Assembly (NCBI GenBank): GCA_046590705.1
Contig: JBKJUK010000256.1
Location: 1-46,640 of the forward strand
Direction: 5' to 3'
Length of the DNA stretch: 46,640 nt
From: JBKJUK01 sp046590705
GTDB taxonomy: Bacteria > Acidobacteriota > Thermoanaerobaculia > Gp7-AA8
Below the pieces are notes generated by a model. It was not told the origin of the DNA. It did not search any database and worked only from the letters and a program-made list of their open reading frames with translations. The position numbers were made by a program, and so were the translations under genes. Positions 32,943 through 40,693 of the stretch are shown in pieces (the first letter of the stretch is position 1; each line of letters opens with the position of its first letter).

Positions 32943-35900
32943 TCAAACATTCGCGGCGAGCAACTGGAGGATTCCTCGAATGGGGATCGCGACCCATGCC
33001 GGACGATTATCGAGCTCGTAAGCGAGCTCGTAGAGCGCCTTCTCGAGGAGATAGATATCAAGCAGGGTGCGCAACTGCTCCTGATCGTCAGGCAGGAAGC
33101 TTCCCTTGCGCGCTGTCCCGAGGTATGAACGAAGAAACATCGCGCTGGACCAGGTCTGCCAGACTCGCGCGGCATCGTCGAGTGCTTCGACGTCCCGCGA
33201 CCGCACCGACGCTCCCGGGGCCTGACCGAAGAGCACAGCATACGGCGCGTAGTGGAAGGAGCGGATCATCCCCGCGACATCCTTCAGCGCAGAGCGTTTG
33301 ATCTTCCTTTCGCTGATCGGCCGGGTGGGCTCGCCTTCAAAATCGACAATGACGAAATCTTTCCCTGTGTTCAGCACCTGCCCGAGGTGATAGTCGCCGT
33401 GCGTACGAATCCGCTGGGCCTCGATCGGGATCGCAGTGCTTCTCTGGAAGCGCGCATGAATTTCCGCCGTTCTTGCCAGAACTTCCTCAGCTTCGGGGCG
33501 CACACCTGCGTCGATGTCTTTCAACTTCTTCTTTAGAAGTTGGAGCGATGAAGTGGTCTGGGCCCGCATGGTCTGGTACAGCGATTTCTGCCAGAAGGGG
33601 TTGAAAGGTACAGGTGCGAAATCGGCGATGTCGGGTCTGGAGGCGAGTGCCAGATGCATCTCGGCGGTGCGCTGACCGATCAGTTCCGCAGATGAGACGA
33701 AGGTCTCGAGAGTTGCTGCGGCGATGGCGTTGATTGGTTGGGCGGCGAGGGCGACCAGGCTGACCTTCGGCAGCACCTCACGCAACTGCACCGGAGTGTA
33801 AGGCTCAACGGCGATCCGATCAAAGTACCGCCCGACCGCATCGAGCGAGAAGCTCCAGGCGTCGCCGCCGTTCGGCACAAACTCCTGCAAAATAGCTAGT
33901 GTGATGGATTCGCCGTTATCGCGCTTGTACTCCAGCGCGCCGGCCAATGCTGGCGTATTTCGAAATTCTGTTTCCTCCATGAGGAAGCGGCTGATCTCGA
34001 GATCGGTGTTGGTCCCTTCCTCGAGTCTTCGGAAAACCTTCATAAAGAATTGGTCACCAAAGAGGATCGACGTATTGGTCTGCTCCGTCTTCAGGCGCCT
34101 CGGTTGGAGTTCCCCGAGGCTTCGTCGTTCCTTCAGAAAGCGGGTACGAAGCGGCGTGGCCTCGCCCGCTTCTCCTCGGAGGCCGCGGCGACCGTTGACC
34201 AGTGCCAGCAGCGCCCGCGCAAATTCCGGGTCCTGCTGACCTTCGTAAATGTATCCGCTTTGCTGTTTGCCTTCGATTCTGGCGATGGTCCCGTCCGGCG
34301 GGCCCGTGACAGCTTCTGTATCGAGTCGGATGGCCAGCGGCAGCGAGTAGATTTCACTGCTGCCGTCGCGATAATCGACCCTGACCGCAGAGAGCCAGCC
34401 GGAGCGGCCGGGTAACTCAATCGCGTCTTCGATCGACACTTTCGAGATCGACCTGCTCTTACTTCCGAACCAGCGCTGAAGCGGCAGGTAGCTGATCAGC
34501 ACATCCTCCAGCTGCGACCTGGCTGGCTCGCGCAACAGGTTCTCGGCGCTGACGTCGCGCAACGTCGGAACCTCGAAAGCAACAGCCTCTGTGGCCACAG
34601 GGAGAGCCGGCTTGTCTTTGAGTACGAGCCAGTAGAAACCATGCGCGGCGATGGTGATGAAGAAGGGTTGCTGGGTGATTTCGGGAAACTCGGCGTGCCC
34701 GAACATCTCGACCGGAATCGCGCCGGCGAACTTTGACAAATCGATCGAAACTCCCTGAATGAATCGAGAGAGATTCGCGACCACCAAAATGGTCTCGTCT
34801 TCATATTGCCTGATGAACGTCAGCACCTTGCGGTTGTCAGGCTGCAGAAACTCGATGGTTCCTCTGCCGAACGTTTTAGTACGCTTTCTCTGATCGATCA
34901 GTCGTTTCGTGAACCATAAAAGCGATTCGGTGTTGTGCTGCTGCGCCTCGACGTTGACCGCCTCGTAGTGGTACTCCGGGTCGATGATCACCGGCAGGTA
35001 CATCCGCTGCGGATTCGCGCGCGAGAACCCTGCGTTTCGATCCGAACTCCACTGCATCGGAGTTCGCACTCCATGCCGGTCTCCGAGATAGATATTGTCG
35101 CCCATTCCGATCTCGTCGCCGTAGTAGATGATCGGTGTTCCAGGGAACGAGAAAAGAAGCGCGTTCATCAACTCGATACGCCGCCTGTGATTGCGCAACA
35201 GTGGTGCGAGCCGCCGCCGGATCCCCAGGTTGATGCGGGCCTGACTGTCCTGGGCGTAGGTGCGATACATGTAGTCGCGATCTTCGTCAGTCACCATCTC
35301 CAGCGTCAGCTCGTCGTGATTTCTAAGGAAAAGAGCCCACTGACTGTTCTCCGGTATTTCAGGAGTCTGGTCGAGAATGTCGATGATCGGAAAACGATCC
35401 TCCATGGCCAGCGCCATGAATAGTCGCGGCATGAGCGGGAAGTGAAACGCGACATGGCACTCGTCGCCGTCTCCGAAATAGGGTCGAACATCTTCAGGCC
35501 ACTGATTCGCTTCTGCCAGCAGCATGCGATTCGTGAAGTTCCCGTCGATGTGTTTCCGCAGCTTCTTCAGGAACTCATGCGTTTCAGGAAGATTCTCGCA
35601 GCTGGTCCCCTCACGTTCGTAAAGATAGGGCACGGCATCCAGACGAAGCCCGTCCACCCCTAACTCCATCCAGAAATCGAGCGCCTGGAAGAGAGCCTTG
35701 TGGACTGCCGGATTATCGAAATTGAGATCGGGCTGATGATGAAAAAACCGATGCCAGTAATAGGACTTTGCCACGGGGTCCCAGGTCCAGTTGGAAGGTT
35801 CGAAATCCTTGAAGATGATTCGTACTTCCTTGTACTTTTCTGGATTGTCGCTCCAGACATAGAAGTCGCGCAGACTGCTGCCAGGCTTCGCTTCGCGAGC

Positions 35901-36293
35901 TTTCTGAAACCAGGGATGCTGATCCGAGGTGTGATTCACCACGAGCTCTGTAATGACCTTGAGACCGCGACGTTTCGCTTCGCGCAGAAAGACCTTGAAG
36001 TCGTTCAGCGTTCCGTAGTTCTCGTTGATGGCTGTGTAGGAGGCGATGTCGTACCCGTCGTCCTTGAGCGGCGATGGATAGAAGGGAAGAAGCCAGAGCG
36101 CGGTAACGCCGAGGTCCTGTAGATAGTCGAGCTTTTGTGTGAGTCCGGCGAAGTCTCCGATCCCGTCACCGCTACTGTCGAAGAAGGCCTTGATGTGCAG
36201 CTGATAGATGACTCCATCTTTGTACCAGAGCGGATCCTCTTCGGCCGCCTGTTCAGAGACTTTCACGGCCATCGGACTTCCCTGTCTTTTCAT
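32943..36293 (-). CDS. treS: Trehalose synthase/maltokinase fusion
   Basis: This 1116-residue two-domain enzyme isomerises trehalose to maltose (TreS) and phosphorylates maltose at C1 (Pep2 maltokinase). TreS occupies residues about 20-570: WYKDGVIYQLHIKAFFDSSG, ELVVNHTSDQHPWF, DGLRLDAVPYLYEREG (nucleophile), LLAEANQWPEDV (acid) and FLRNHDELTLEM. The maltokinase part, from about 610, opens LPLQRWFGSKSRSI and has the aminoglycoside-kinase-like RTHGDYHLGQVL and IVDFEGEPTRP. The fusion is common in bacteria with the GlgE route. ATG 36293 overlaps the glgE stop by four bases; the internal ATG giving MAVKVSEQ is an alternative. Confidence 0.94.
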   Translation of the reverse strand: MKRQGSPMAVKVSEQAAEEDPLWYKDGVIYQLHIKAFFDSSGDGIGDFAGLTQKLDYLQDLGVTALWLLPFYPSPLKDDGYDIASYTAINENYGTLNDFKVFLREAKRRGLKVITELVVNHTSDQHPWFQKAREAKPGSSLRDFYVWSDNPEKYKEVRIIFKDFEPSNWTWDPVAKSYYWHRFFHHQPDLNFDNPAVHKALFQALDFWMELGVDGLRLDAVPYLYEREGTSCENLPETHEFLKKLRKHIDGNFTNRMLLAEANQWPEDVRPYFGDGDECHVAFHFPLMPRLFMALAMEDRFPIIDILDQTPEIPENSQWALFLRNHDELTLEMVTDEDRDYMYRTYAQDSQARINLGIRRRLAPLLRNHRRRIELMNALLFSFPGTPIIYYGDEIGMGDNIYLGDRHGVRTPMQWSSDRNAGFSRANPQRMYLPVIIDPEYHYEAVNVEAQQHNTESLLWFTKRLIDQRKRTKTFGRGTIEFLQPDNRKVLTFIRQYEDETILVVANLSRFIQGVSIDLSKFAGAIPVEMFGHAEFPEITQQPFFITIAAHGFYWLVLKDKPALPVATEAVAFEVPTLRDVSAENLLREPARSQLEDVLISYLPLQRWFGSKSRSISKVSIEDAIELPGRSGWLSAVRVDYRDGSSEIYSLPLAIRLDTEAVTGPPDGTIARIEGKQQSGYIYEGQQDPEFARALLALVNGRRGLRGEAGEATPLRTRFLKERRSLGELQPRRLKTEQTNTSILFGDQFFMKVFRRLEEGTNTDLEISRFLMEETEFRNTPALAGALEYKRDNGESITLAILQEFVPNGGDAWSFSLDAVGRYFDRIAVEPYTPVQLREVLPKVSLVALAAQPINAIAAATLETFVSSAELIGQRTAEMHLALASRPDIADFAPVPFNPFWQKSLYQTMRAQTTSSLQLLKKKLKDIDAGVRPEAEEVLARTAEIHARFQRSTAIPIEAQRIRTHGDYHLGQVLNTGKDFVIVDFEGEPTRPISERKIKRSALKDVAGMIRSFHYAPYAVLFGQAPGASVRSRDVEALDDAARVWQTWSSAMFLRSYLGTARKGSFLPDDQEQLRTLLDIYLLEKALYELAYELDNRPAWVAIPIRGILQLLAANV

Positions 36294-38281
36294 AAGTAGT
36301 ACTCGAAATCATGTTCGGTGCGCACTCGCCGGCGAATCTGAAAGATCATGGCCGGAGAACCATGCGGGTTGATTGTGATCTGCTGCCTGCCTCCGTGCCA
36401 CGTATAACGGGCGCCGGTCAAAAGGTCGTGCGCCTGAAAGGTCGCATCGTTCTCGATGCCGAGGTCAGCGAGCGAGAGGTCCAGCAAACCGGACTGGGAC
36501 GAGTAGGGATCGAGATTGACCACGCAAAGGATCACGCTGGAGAAATCTGCAGTGGCTTTGCTGTAGCAGATCAACTGCTCGTTACTGATCGAGTGAAAGC
36601 GCAGCGATTGATTGCTGTGAAGGGCCGGACACTCGCGACGAATCCTGTTCACCCTGCCGATGAAATCACGCAGACTGTCGGGACGTTCGAGATCCCAGTT
36701 CCTGATCTCGTATTTCTCCGAGTGCAGGTACTCTTCCGATCCCGGGCTGGCGGGTTGATGCTCGCCCAGTTCGAAGGCAGGGCCATAGATGCCGTAGTTC
36801 GACGACATCGTGCCCGAGAGGACCAGGCGTGACATGAACGCAGCGCGTCCACCATGCTGCAATTGTTCGGTCAAAATGTCGGGAGTATTCGGCCATACGT
36901 TAGGTCGAAAAAAATCCTTCACGTCGGTCGTAGTCAACTCCGTGAAGTATTCAGTCAGTTCAACTTTGGAAGTACGCCAGGCGAAGTAGGTGTAGCTCTG
37001 ATTAAAGCCGGCCTTGGCAAGGTTGTACATGATGCGCGGACGCGTGAAGGCCTCGGCCAGGAAGATGCTGTCGGGATATACCGAACGCACCTCGGCGATT
37101 ACCCACTCCCAGAAAGGAAGCGGCTTGGTGTGCGGATTGTCGACGCGGAAAATGCGGACGCCCTGCTCAGCCCAGTAGAGAAAGATGTCGCGTAAATACT
37201 CCCAAAGCGATCGCCAGGAGGACGAGTCAAAGTTGAAGGGATAGATGTCCTGATATTTTTTGGGAGGATTCTCCGCATACTGCACCGTACCGTCAGGGCG
37301 TGTGAGAAACCACTCCGGATGCTCACGCACAGCAGGATGATCGGGCGAAGCCTGGAAGGCAATGTCCATGGCCAGCTCGAGTCCGAGCTCGCCAGCACGA
37401 GCGATCAGACTCCTGAAGTCTTCGAGCGTCCCGAGTTCAGGATGGATCGAAGTGTGCCCACCGAGCGAGCTTCCGATGGCCCAGGGACTTCCCGGTTCAC
37501 CGACTGCCGCAGTCACGGCGTTGTTCCTTCCCTTGCGATGAGAAATGCCGATGGGATGGATCGGCGGGAGATAAAGTACATCGAATCCCATCTCGGCGAT
37601 GTAAGGAAGTCGCACTTCGACATCGCGAAACGTTCCGTGACGACCTGCCTCGGCAGATGCGGAGCGGGGGAACATCTCGTACCAGGCCGAGAAGCCGGCC
37701 CGCGTCCGCTCGACTTGAATGACCAGCTTCTTTTCGTAGCGTGTGGCCAACGAGCGATCCGCGTTGCGACTCATGCGGAGTGTCAGGTCTTCATCGAGCG
37801 AGAGCGCCAGCTTCTCTTCCGAGTCTCCGGCCGCCCTGAGGGTAGAGATGACTTCCTCGAGGCGCTTCCGGTCCTTCGGCTGGCAACCCGAAAGAACATG
37901 CTCGACATGGTTGGAGCCGATGATGAACTGTACTTCGAGGTCTTCCCCTGCTGCGGCGCGCTTCTTCATGTCGCGCTGCCAGGAACCGAAATGATCGATC
38001 CAGGCCAGCAGCGTGTAGCAGTAGCTGCCGGGATGCGGAAGCGGAAACTCGGCCATCCAGCGGTCGTTCCCGAGCGGTTGCATAGGTGTTTCCTGCCACT
38101 CGGACTGGTCTGCAGAACGATGGAGAATCACTGCCGTGATCAGATCGTGACCGTCAGCGAAAATGTCGGCCTCGACGCGCCGCTGCTCACCCTCGACGGC
38201 TTTCGCCGGAAACCTTCCGCCATCCACCTCGGGGCGAACGCCTTCGATGACAACGCGTCTCCGCCCATCGTCCAATCGCAT
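36290..38281 (-). CDS. glgE: Alpha-1,4-glucan:maltose-1-phosphate maltosyltransferase
   Basis: GlgE extends alpha-1,4-glucan with maltose from maltose-1-phosphate. The 663-residue protein opens with the family sequence GVRPEVDGGRFPAKAVEGE, has the N-terminal beta domain, then FSAWYEMFPRSAS, FDVLYLPPIHPIG, HRKGRNN, LAMDIAFQASPDHP, GVRIFRVDNPHTKP (nucleophile Asp) and IFLAEAFTRPRIM (acid Glu), and a C-terminal domain with VVNLDPYSSQSG. ATG 38281 is the first good start; the frame closes 51 bases upstream and AAGGAG sits 14 bases before the ATG. It is the first gene of the minus-strand operon glgE-treS-glgB-treZ-treY. Confidence 0.94.
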   Translation of the reverse strand: MRLDDGRRRVVIEGVRPEVDGGRFPAKAVEGEQRRVEADIFADGHDLITAVILHRSADQSEWQETPMQPLGNDRWMAEFPLPHPGSYCYTLLAWIDHFGSWQRDMKKRAAAGEDLEVQFIIGSNHVEHVLSGCQPKDRKRLEEVISTLRAAGDSEEKLALSLDEDLTLRMSRNADRSLATRYEKKLVIQVERTRAGFSAWYEMFPRSASAEAGRHGTFRDVEVRLPYIAEMGFDVLYLPPIHPIGISHRKGRNNAVTAAVGEPGSPWAIGSSLGGHTSIHPELGTLEDFRSLIARAGELGLELAMDIAFQASPDHPAVREHPEWFLTRPDGTVQYAENPPKKYQDIYPFNFDSSSWRSLWEYLRDIFLYWAEQGVRIFRVDNPHTKPLPFWEWVIAEVRSVYPDSIFLAEAFTRPRIMYNLAKAGFNQSYTYFAWRTSKVELTEYFTELTTTDVKDFFRPNVWPNTPDILTEQLQHGGRAAFMSRLVLSGTMSSNYGIYGPAFELGEHQPASPGSEEYLHSEKYEIRNWDLERPDSLRDFIGRVNRIRRECPALHSNQSLRFHSISNEQLICYSKATADFSSVILCVVNLDPYSSQSGLLDLSLADLGIENDATFQAHDLLTGARYTWHGGRQQITINPHGSPAMIFQIRRRVRTEHDFEYYL

Positions 38282-38383
38282 CGTGTGCCGTACCGCTCCT
38301 TCAAATCGAACGACCGGGCCACCTCAGGCCGGGTGGTTTTCAGGGTCTTCAGACCGCTTTGGATTGCGAGTCTCATGCCTTGC

Positions 38384-38716
38384 GGGCCGGGGTCGGGGGC
38401 CGGAGCGAAGAACACTGCATCCTCACTACTCCTGGTTCACGCCCCTGCCCGCATCGCCTGAACGTCATTCCGATGAGCCGCGTGATGGTGGGAGATCTCG
38501 CAGCATTGAATGCGAAGAGGAATCTCAGGTCCGCGCGGACGCGGTGGATCGCCACGACCCTCGCGGCGCGGAACGGAGATTCCTCTTCGCGTCACCCCGC
38601 GCAAGCTTGCCCGAAGCACTCCGTGCTCATCGGAATGACGGCGTGGTGTGGAACACAGGAGTACTGAAGCTGCCTTGTTGCTGGCTCCGGCCCCCTGACT
38701 CCGGCCCCCGGCCCGC
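38384..38716. repeat. Composite repeat island 3 with GC-rich terminal inverted repeats
   Basis: The left end GGGCCGGGGTCGGGGGCCGG (38384-38403) is inverted at 38685-38716. The interior carries the complete 178-base CGTCATTCC element. It fills the divergent region between glgE and the esterase gene; the right end is 43 bases from the esterase start. Outside it, 38282-38383 holds the glgE leader with nothing else recognisable. Confidence 0.75.
38463..38640. repeat. 178-base element with CGTCATTCCGATGAGC ends
   Basis: CGTCATTCCGATGAGC (38463-38478) is perfectly inverted at 38625-38640, and an inner pair, GCGAAGAGGAATCTC with GAGATTCCTCTTCGC, is also inverted. The element could fold as a cruciform. 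A half copy lies at 20395. Confidence 0.88.
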
Positions 38717-38742
38717 ATCATCCCCCGACCCGCATCTCTTGA

Positions 38743-38748
38743 TAGGAT
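38743..38748 (+). promoter_or_regulatory. -10 box of the esterase gene
   Basis: TAGGAT ends 11 bases before ATG 38760, implying a leader of about four or five bases. Confidence 0.35.
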
Positions 38749-38759
38749 GCACCCTGATC

Positions 38760-39770
38760 ATGAATCAGATCACCATCAACGTTCGCTACCCGCCCGGAAA
38801 AGGGACCATCGCACTCCGCACCGAGCATGACTGGGATCGGACGCTCGAGCCGGATTCATACGACGAGGAAAGTTTTCAAGCCGCTTTCCTCATCGACACC
38901 GAGCGCCCTCACTTCTACTTCAAGCCCGTGCTGCTCGCAGACGGCGAGGAAATGGCGTGGGCTCGAGGCGGCAACTATCTGGCCATCATGAATGTGCAGC
39001 CGAGCCGCAACGTCTATCCACACTTTTATGATGAACGGGGCTCGACGATCTGCGAAAAGTTCGAGCCGCCGTCATTCAGTTCCGACTCGCATGCGGTGCG
39101 CATCTTTCTTCCTCCCGGATACGAAGAGAACACACTCAAGCGGTACCCGGTGCTCTACATGCAGGACGCGCACAATCTGTTCTTTCCGCATGAAGCCTTC
39201 ACAGGAGAGCACTGGCGAATCAGCGAGACACTGGACATCCTCACCTCGATGAACATCATCCGGAAATCGATCGTGGTCGGAATCTATCCGAATGACCGCC
39301 TGGTGGAGTTCACGAATCCGGGCTACGAAGAGTACGGGCGCTATGTCGTCGATGACCTCAAGCCGTTGGTCGATGCCAGATACCGCACTTTGAAAGATCG
39401 CGAGAACACCGCGGTCATGGGTTCCTCACTCGGAGGGGTGGTGTCGTTCTTCCTGGCCTGGCAATACCCCGACGTCTTCGGTAAAGCCGCGTGCATGTCG
39501 AGCACATTCGGTTTTCGTGACGACCTGATGGAACGGGTCCGCCGCGAGGATAAACCGGACCTGCAGCTCTATCTCGACAGCGGCTGGCCGGAGGATAATT
39601 ACGAGGCCACCAGAACGATGAGGGACCTGTTGCTCAAGCAGGGCTTCGAGTCGGGCCGCGACCTGTTGTACTTTGCATTCCCTAACGCTCTGCACAACGA
39701 GCGTTACTGGGCCATGAGAAGTCACATTCCATTTCAATATTTCTTCGGTAAAGTCCCCCATGGCGAATAG
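38760..39770 (+). CDS. Alpha/beta-hydrolase esterase (esterase D/IroE-like)
   Basis: The protein has 336 residues. The first about 95 form a beta-rich module (ITINVRYPPGKGTIALRTEH to YLAIMNVQPSRNVYPHFY), perhaps a carbohydrate-binding E-set or CBM20-like domain. The hydrolase follows: HAVRIFLPPGYEENTLKRYP, VLYMQDAHNLFF (oxyanion loop), nucleophile Ser in VMGSSLGGVVSFF, and a late ALHNERYW that can supply the His. There is no signal peptide. Its position beside the glucan operon suggests removal of acyl groups from a carbohydrate, but substrate is unknown. The frame is open to 38163; ATG 38760 follows the promoter and the repeat island. Confidence 0.82.
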   Translation: MNQITINVRYPPGKGTIALRTEHDWDRTLEPDSYDEESFQAAFLIDTERPHFYFKPVLLADGEEMAWARGGNYLAIMNVQPSRNVYPHFYDERGSTICEKFEPPSFSSDSHAVRIFLPPGYEENTLKRYPVLYMQDAHNLFFPHEAFTGEHWRISETLDILTSMNIIRKSIVVGIYPNDRLVEFTNPGYEEYGRYVVDDLKPLVDARYRTLKDRENTAVMGSSLGGVVSFFLAWQYPDVFGKAACMSSTFGFRDDLMERVRREDKPDLQLYLDSGWPEDNYEATRTMRDLLLKQGFESGRDLLYFAFPNALHNERYWAMRSHIPFQYFFGKVPHGE

Positions 39771-40554
39771 CGCTGCAAACACCTCACGGCTGCATCCGCA
39801 AGTCGATTTTCTGGAAGCGCTCGCCGACCTCGGTGGCCATAAGCTTTTCTTCCGACGTGGCGGCACAGGTGGTCCGGCCATCCTCTTTGAAACAGGCTGC
39901 GGAACCTCTGCGGATGACTGGAAGGAAGTGCAAACTGCACTCTCGCTATCGAGTACCACCCTGGCCTACGACCGGGCAGGATGTGGGCGCAGCGATCGCG
40001 GGGCCGGTCCTCGTACGCCCGGCACGATCGTGGCTGAGCTTCGACTGCTTTTGCGCGCGCTGCAGATGGCACCTCCATACATACTGGTGGGACATTCTCT
40101 GGGAGGCCTCAGCATGCGGCTCTTCGCCCATCTGTACGGCCCTGAAGTTGCCGGGATGATCCTTGTCGATTCGGCGCACGAAGAGATGCGCAGCCGGCTG
40201 CCGGCTGACTACTGGTCACACGAGCAGAGTAGCGTCGCGCGCATGTCCGGCATCGGACGCGAAGAAGCGCTCTCACTCGAGCGCGGCTTCGACGAGTTGC
40301 GGAACGCTGGAAGTTCTCTCGGCGAACTTCCGCTGACGGTCATCACGGCCGGGCGAAAGTTTTTCGACGCTCCAAGGGGAATCCGCAGGACGCCGATCCG
40401 CGCAGCGTGGTCAGAACTCCAGCGCGACCTCGTGGCACGATCGTCAGCGGGCCGTCAGGTTCTGGTTCGCGACTCCGGCCATTCCGTCCATCGCGAGCGG
40501 CCTGACCTCGTCATCGAGGAACTGCAACGGATGCTGGAACTGGTGCGGAGATAA
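39760..40554 (+). CDS. Alpha/beta-fold hydrolase
   Basis: A 264-residue soluble hydrolase of the epoxide-hydrolase/lipase class. The oxyanion strand reads ILFETGCGTSADDW, then LAYDRAGCGRSDRG, the nucleophile elbow LVGHSLGGLSMRLFA (Ser in GHSLGG), VDSAHEEM, and a C-terminal RDSGHSVHRERPDLV with the catalytic His. It overlaps the esterase gene by 11 bases and must be co-transcribed. Substrate unknown. Confidence 0.85.
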   Translation: MANSAANTSRLHPQVDFLEALADLGGHKLFFRRGGTGGPAILFETGCGTSADDWKEVQTALSLSSTTLAYDRAGCGRSDRGAGPRTPGTIVAELRLLLRALQMAPPYILVGHSLGGLSMRLFAHLYGPEVAGMILVDSAHEEMRSRLPADYWSHEQSSVARMSGIGREEALSLERGFDELRNAGSSLGELPLTVITAGRKFFDAPRGIRRTPIRAAWSELQRDLVARSSAGRQVLVRDSGHSVHRERPDLVIEELQRMLELVRR

Positions 40555-40611
40555 AAGTGAGGCGCAGCACGCAGAACGGAACAGAGCGAAACTTCGGCAA
40601 TGGAGTGATCA

Positions 40612-40642
40612 GTGGAGCACAGGCAATCCTGCCTGTGGCGCG
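40612..40642 (+). repeat. Single BIME arm, copy E
   Basis: GTGGAGCACAGGCAATCC then TGCCTGTGGCGCG is one arm without a partner, in the 139-base gap before the GH57 gene. Just upstream, GCAGCACGCAGAACGG looks like a remnant of the GAACGCAGAAC element. Confidence 0.82.
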
Positions 40643-40693
40643 CGACAAAACTCATCGCGACGCTTTGAGGACGAACGCGGAGTTCGCGCAGGC

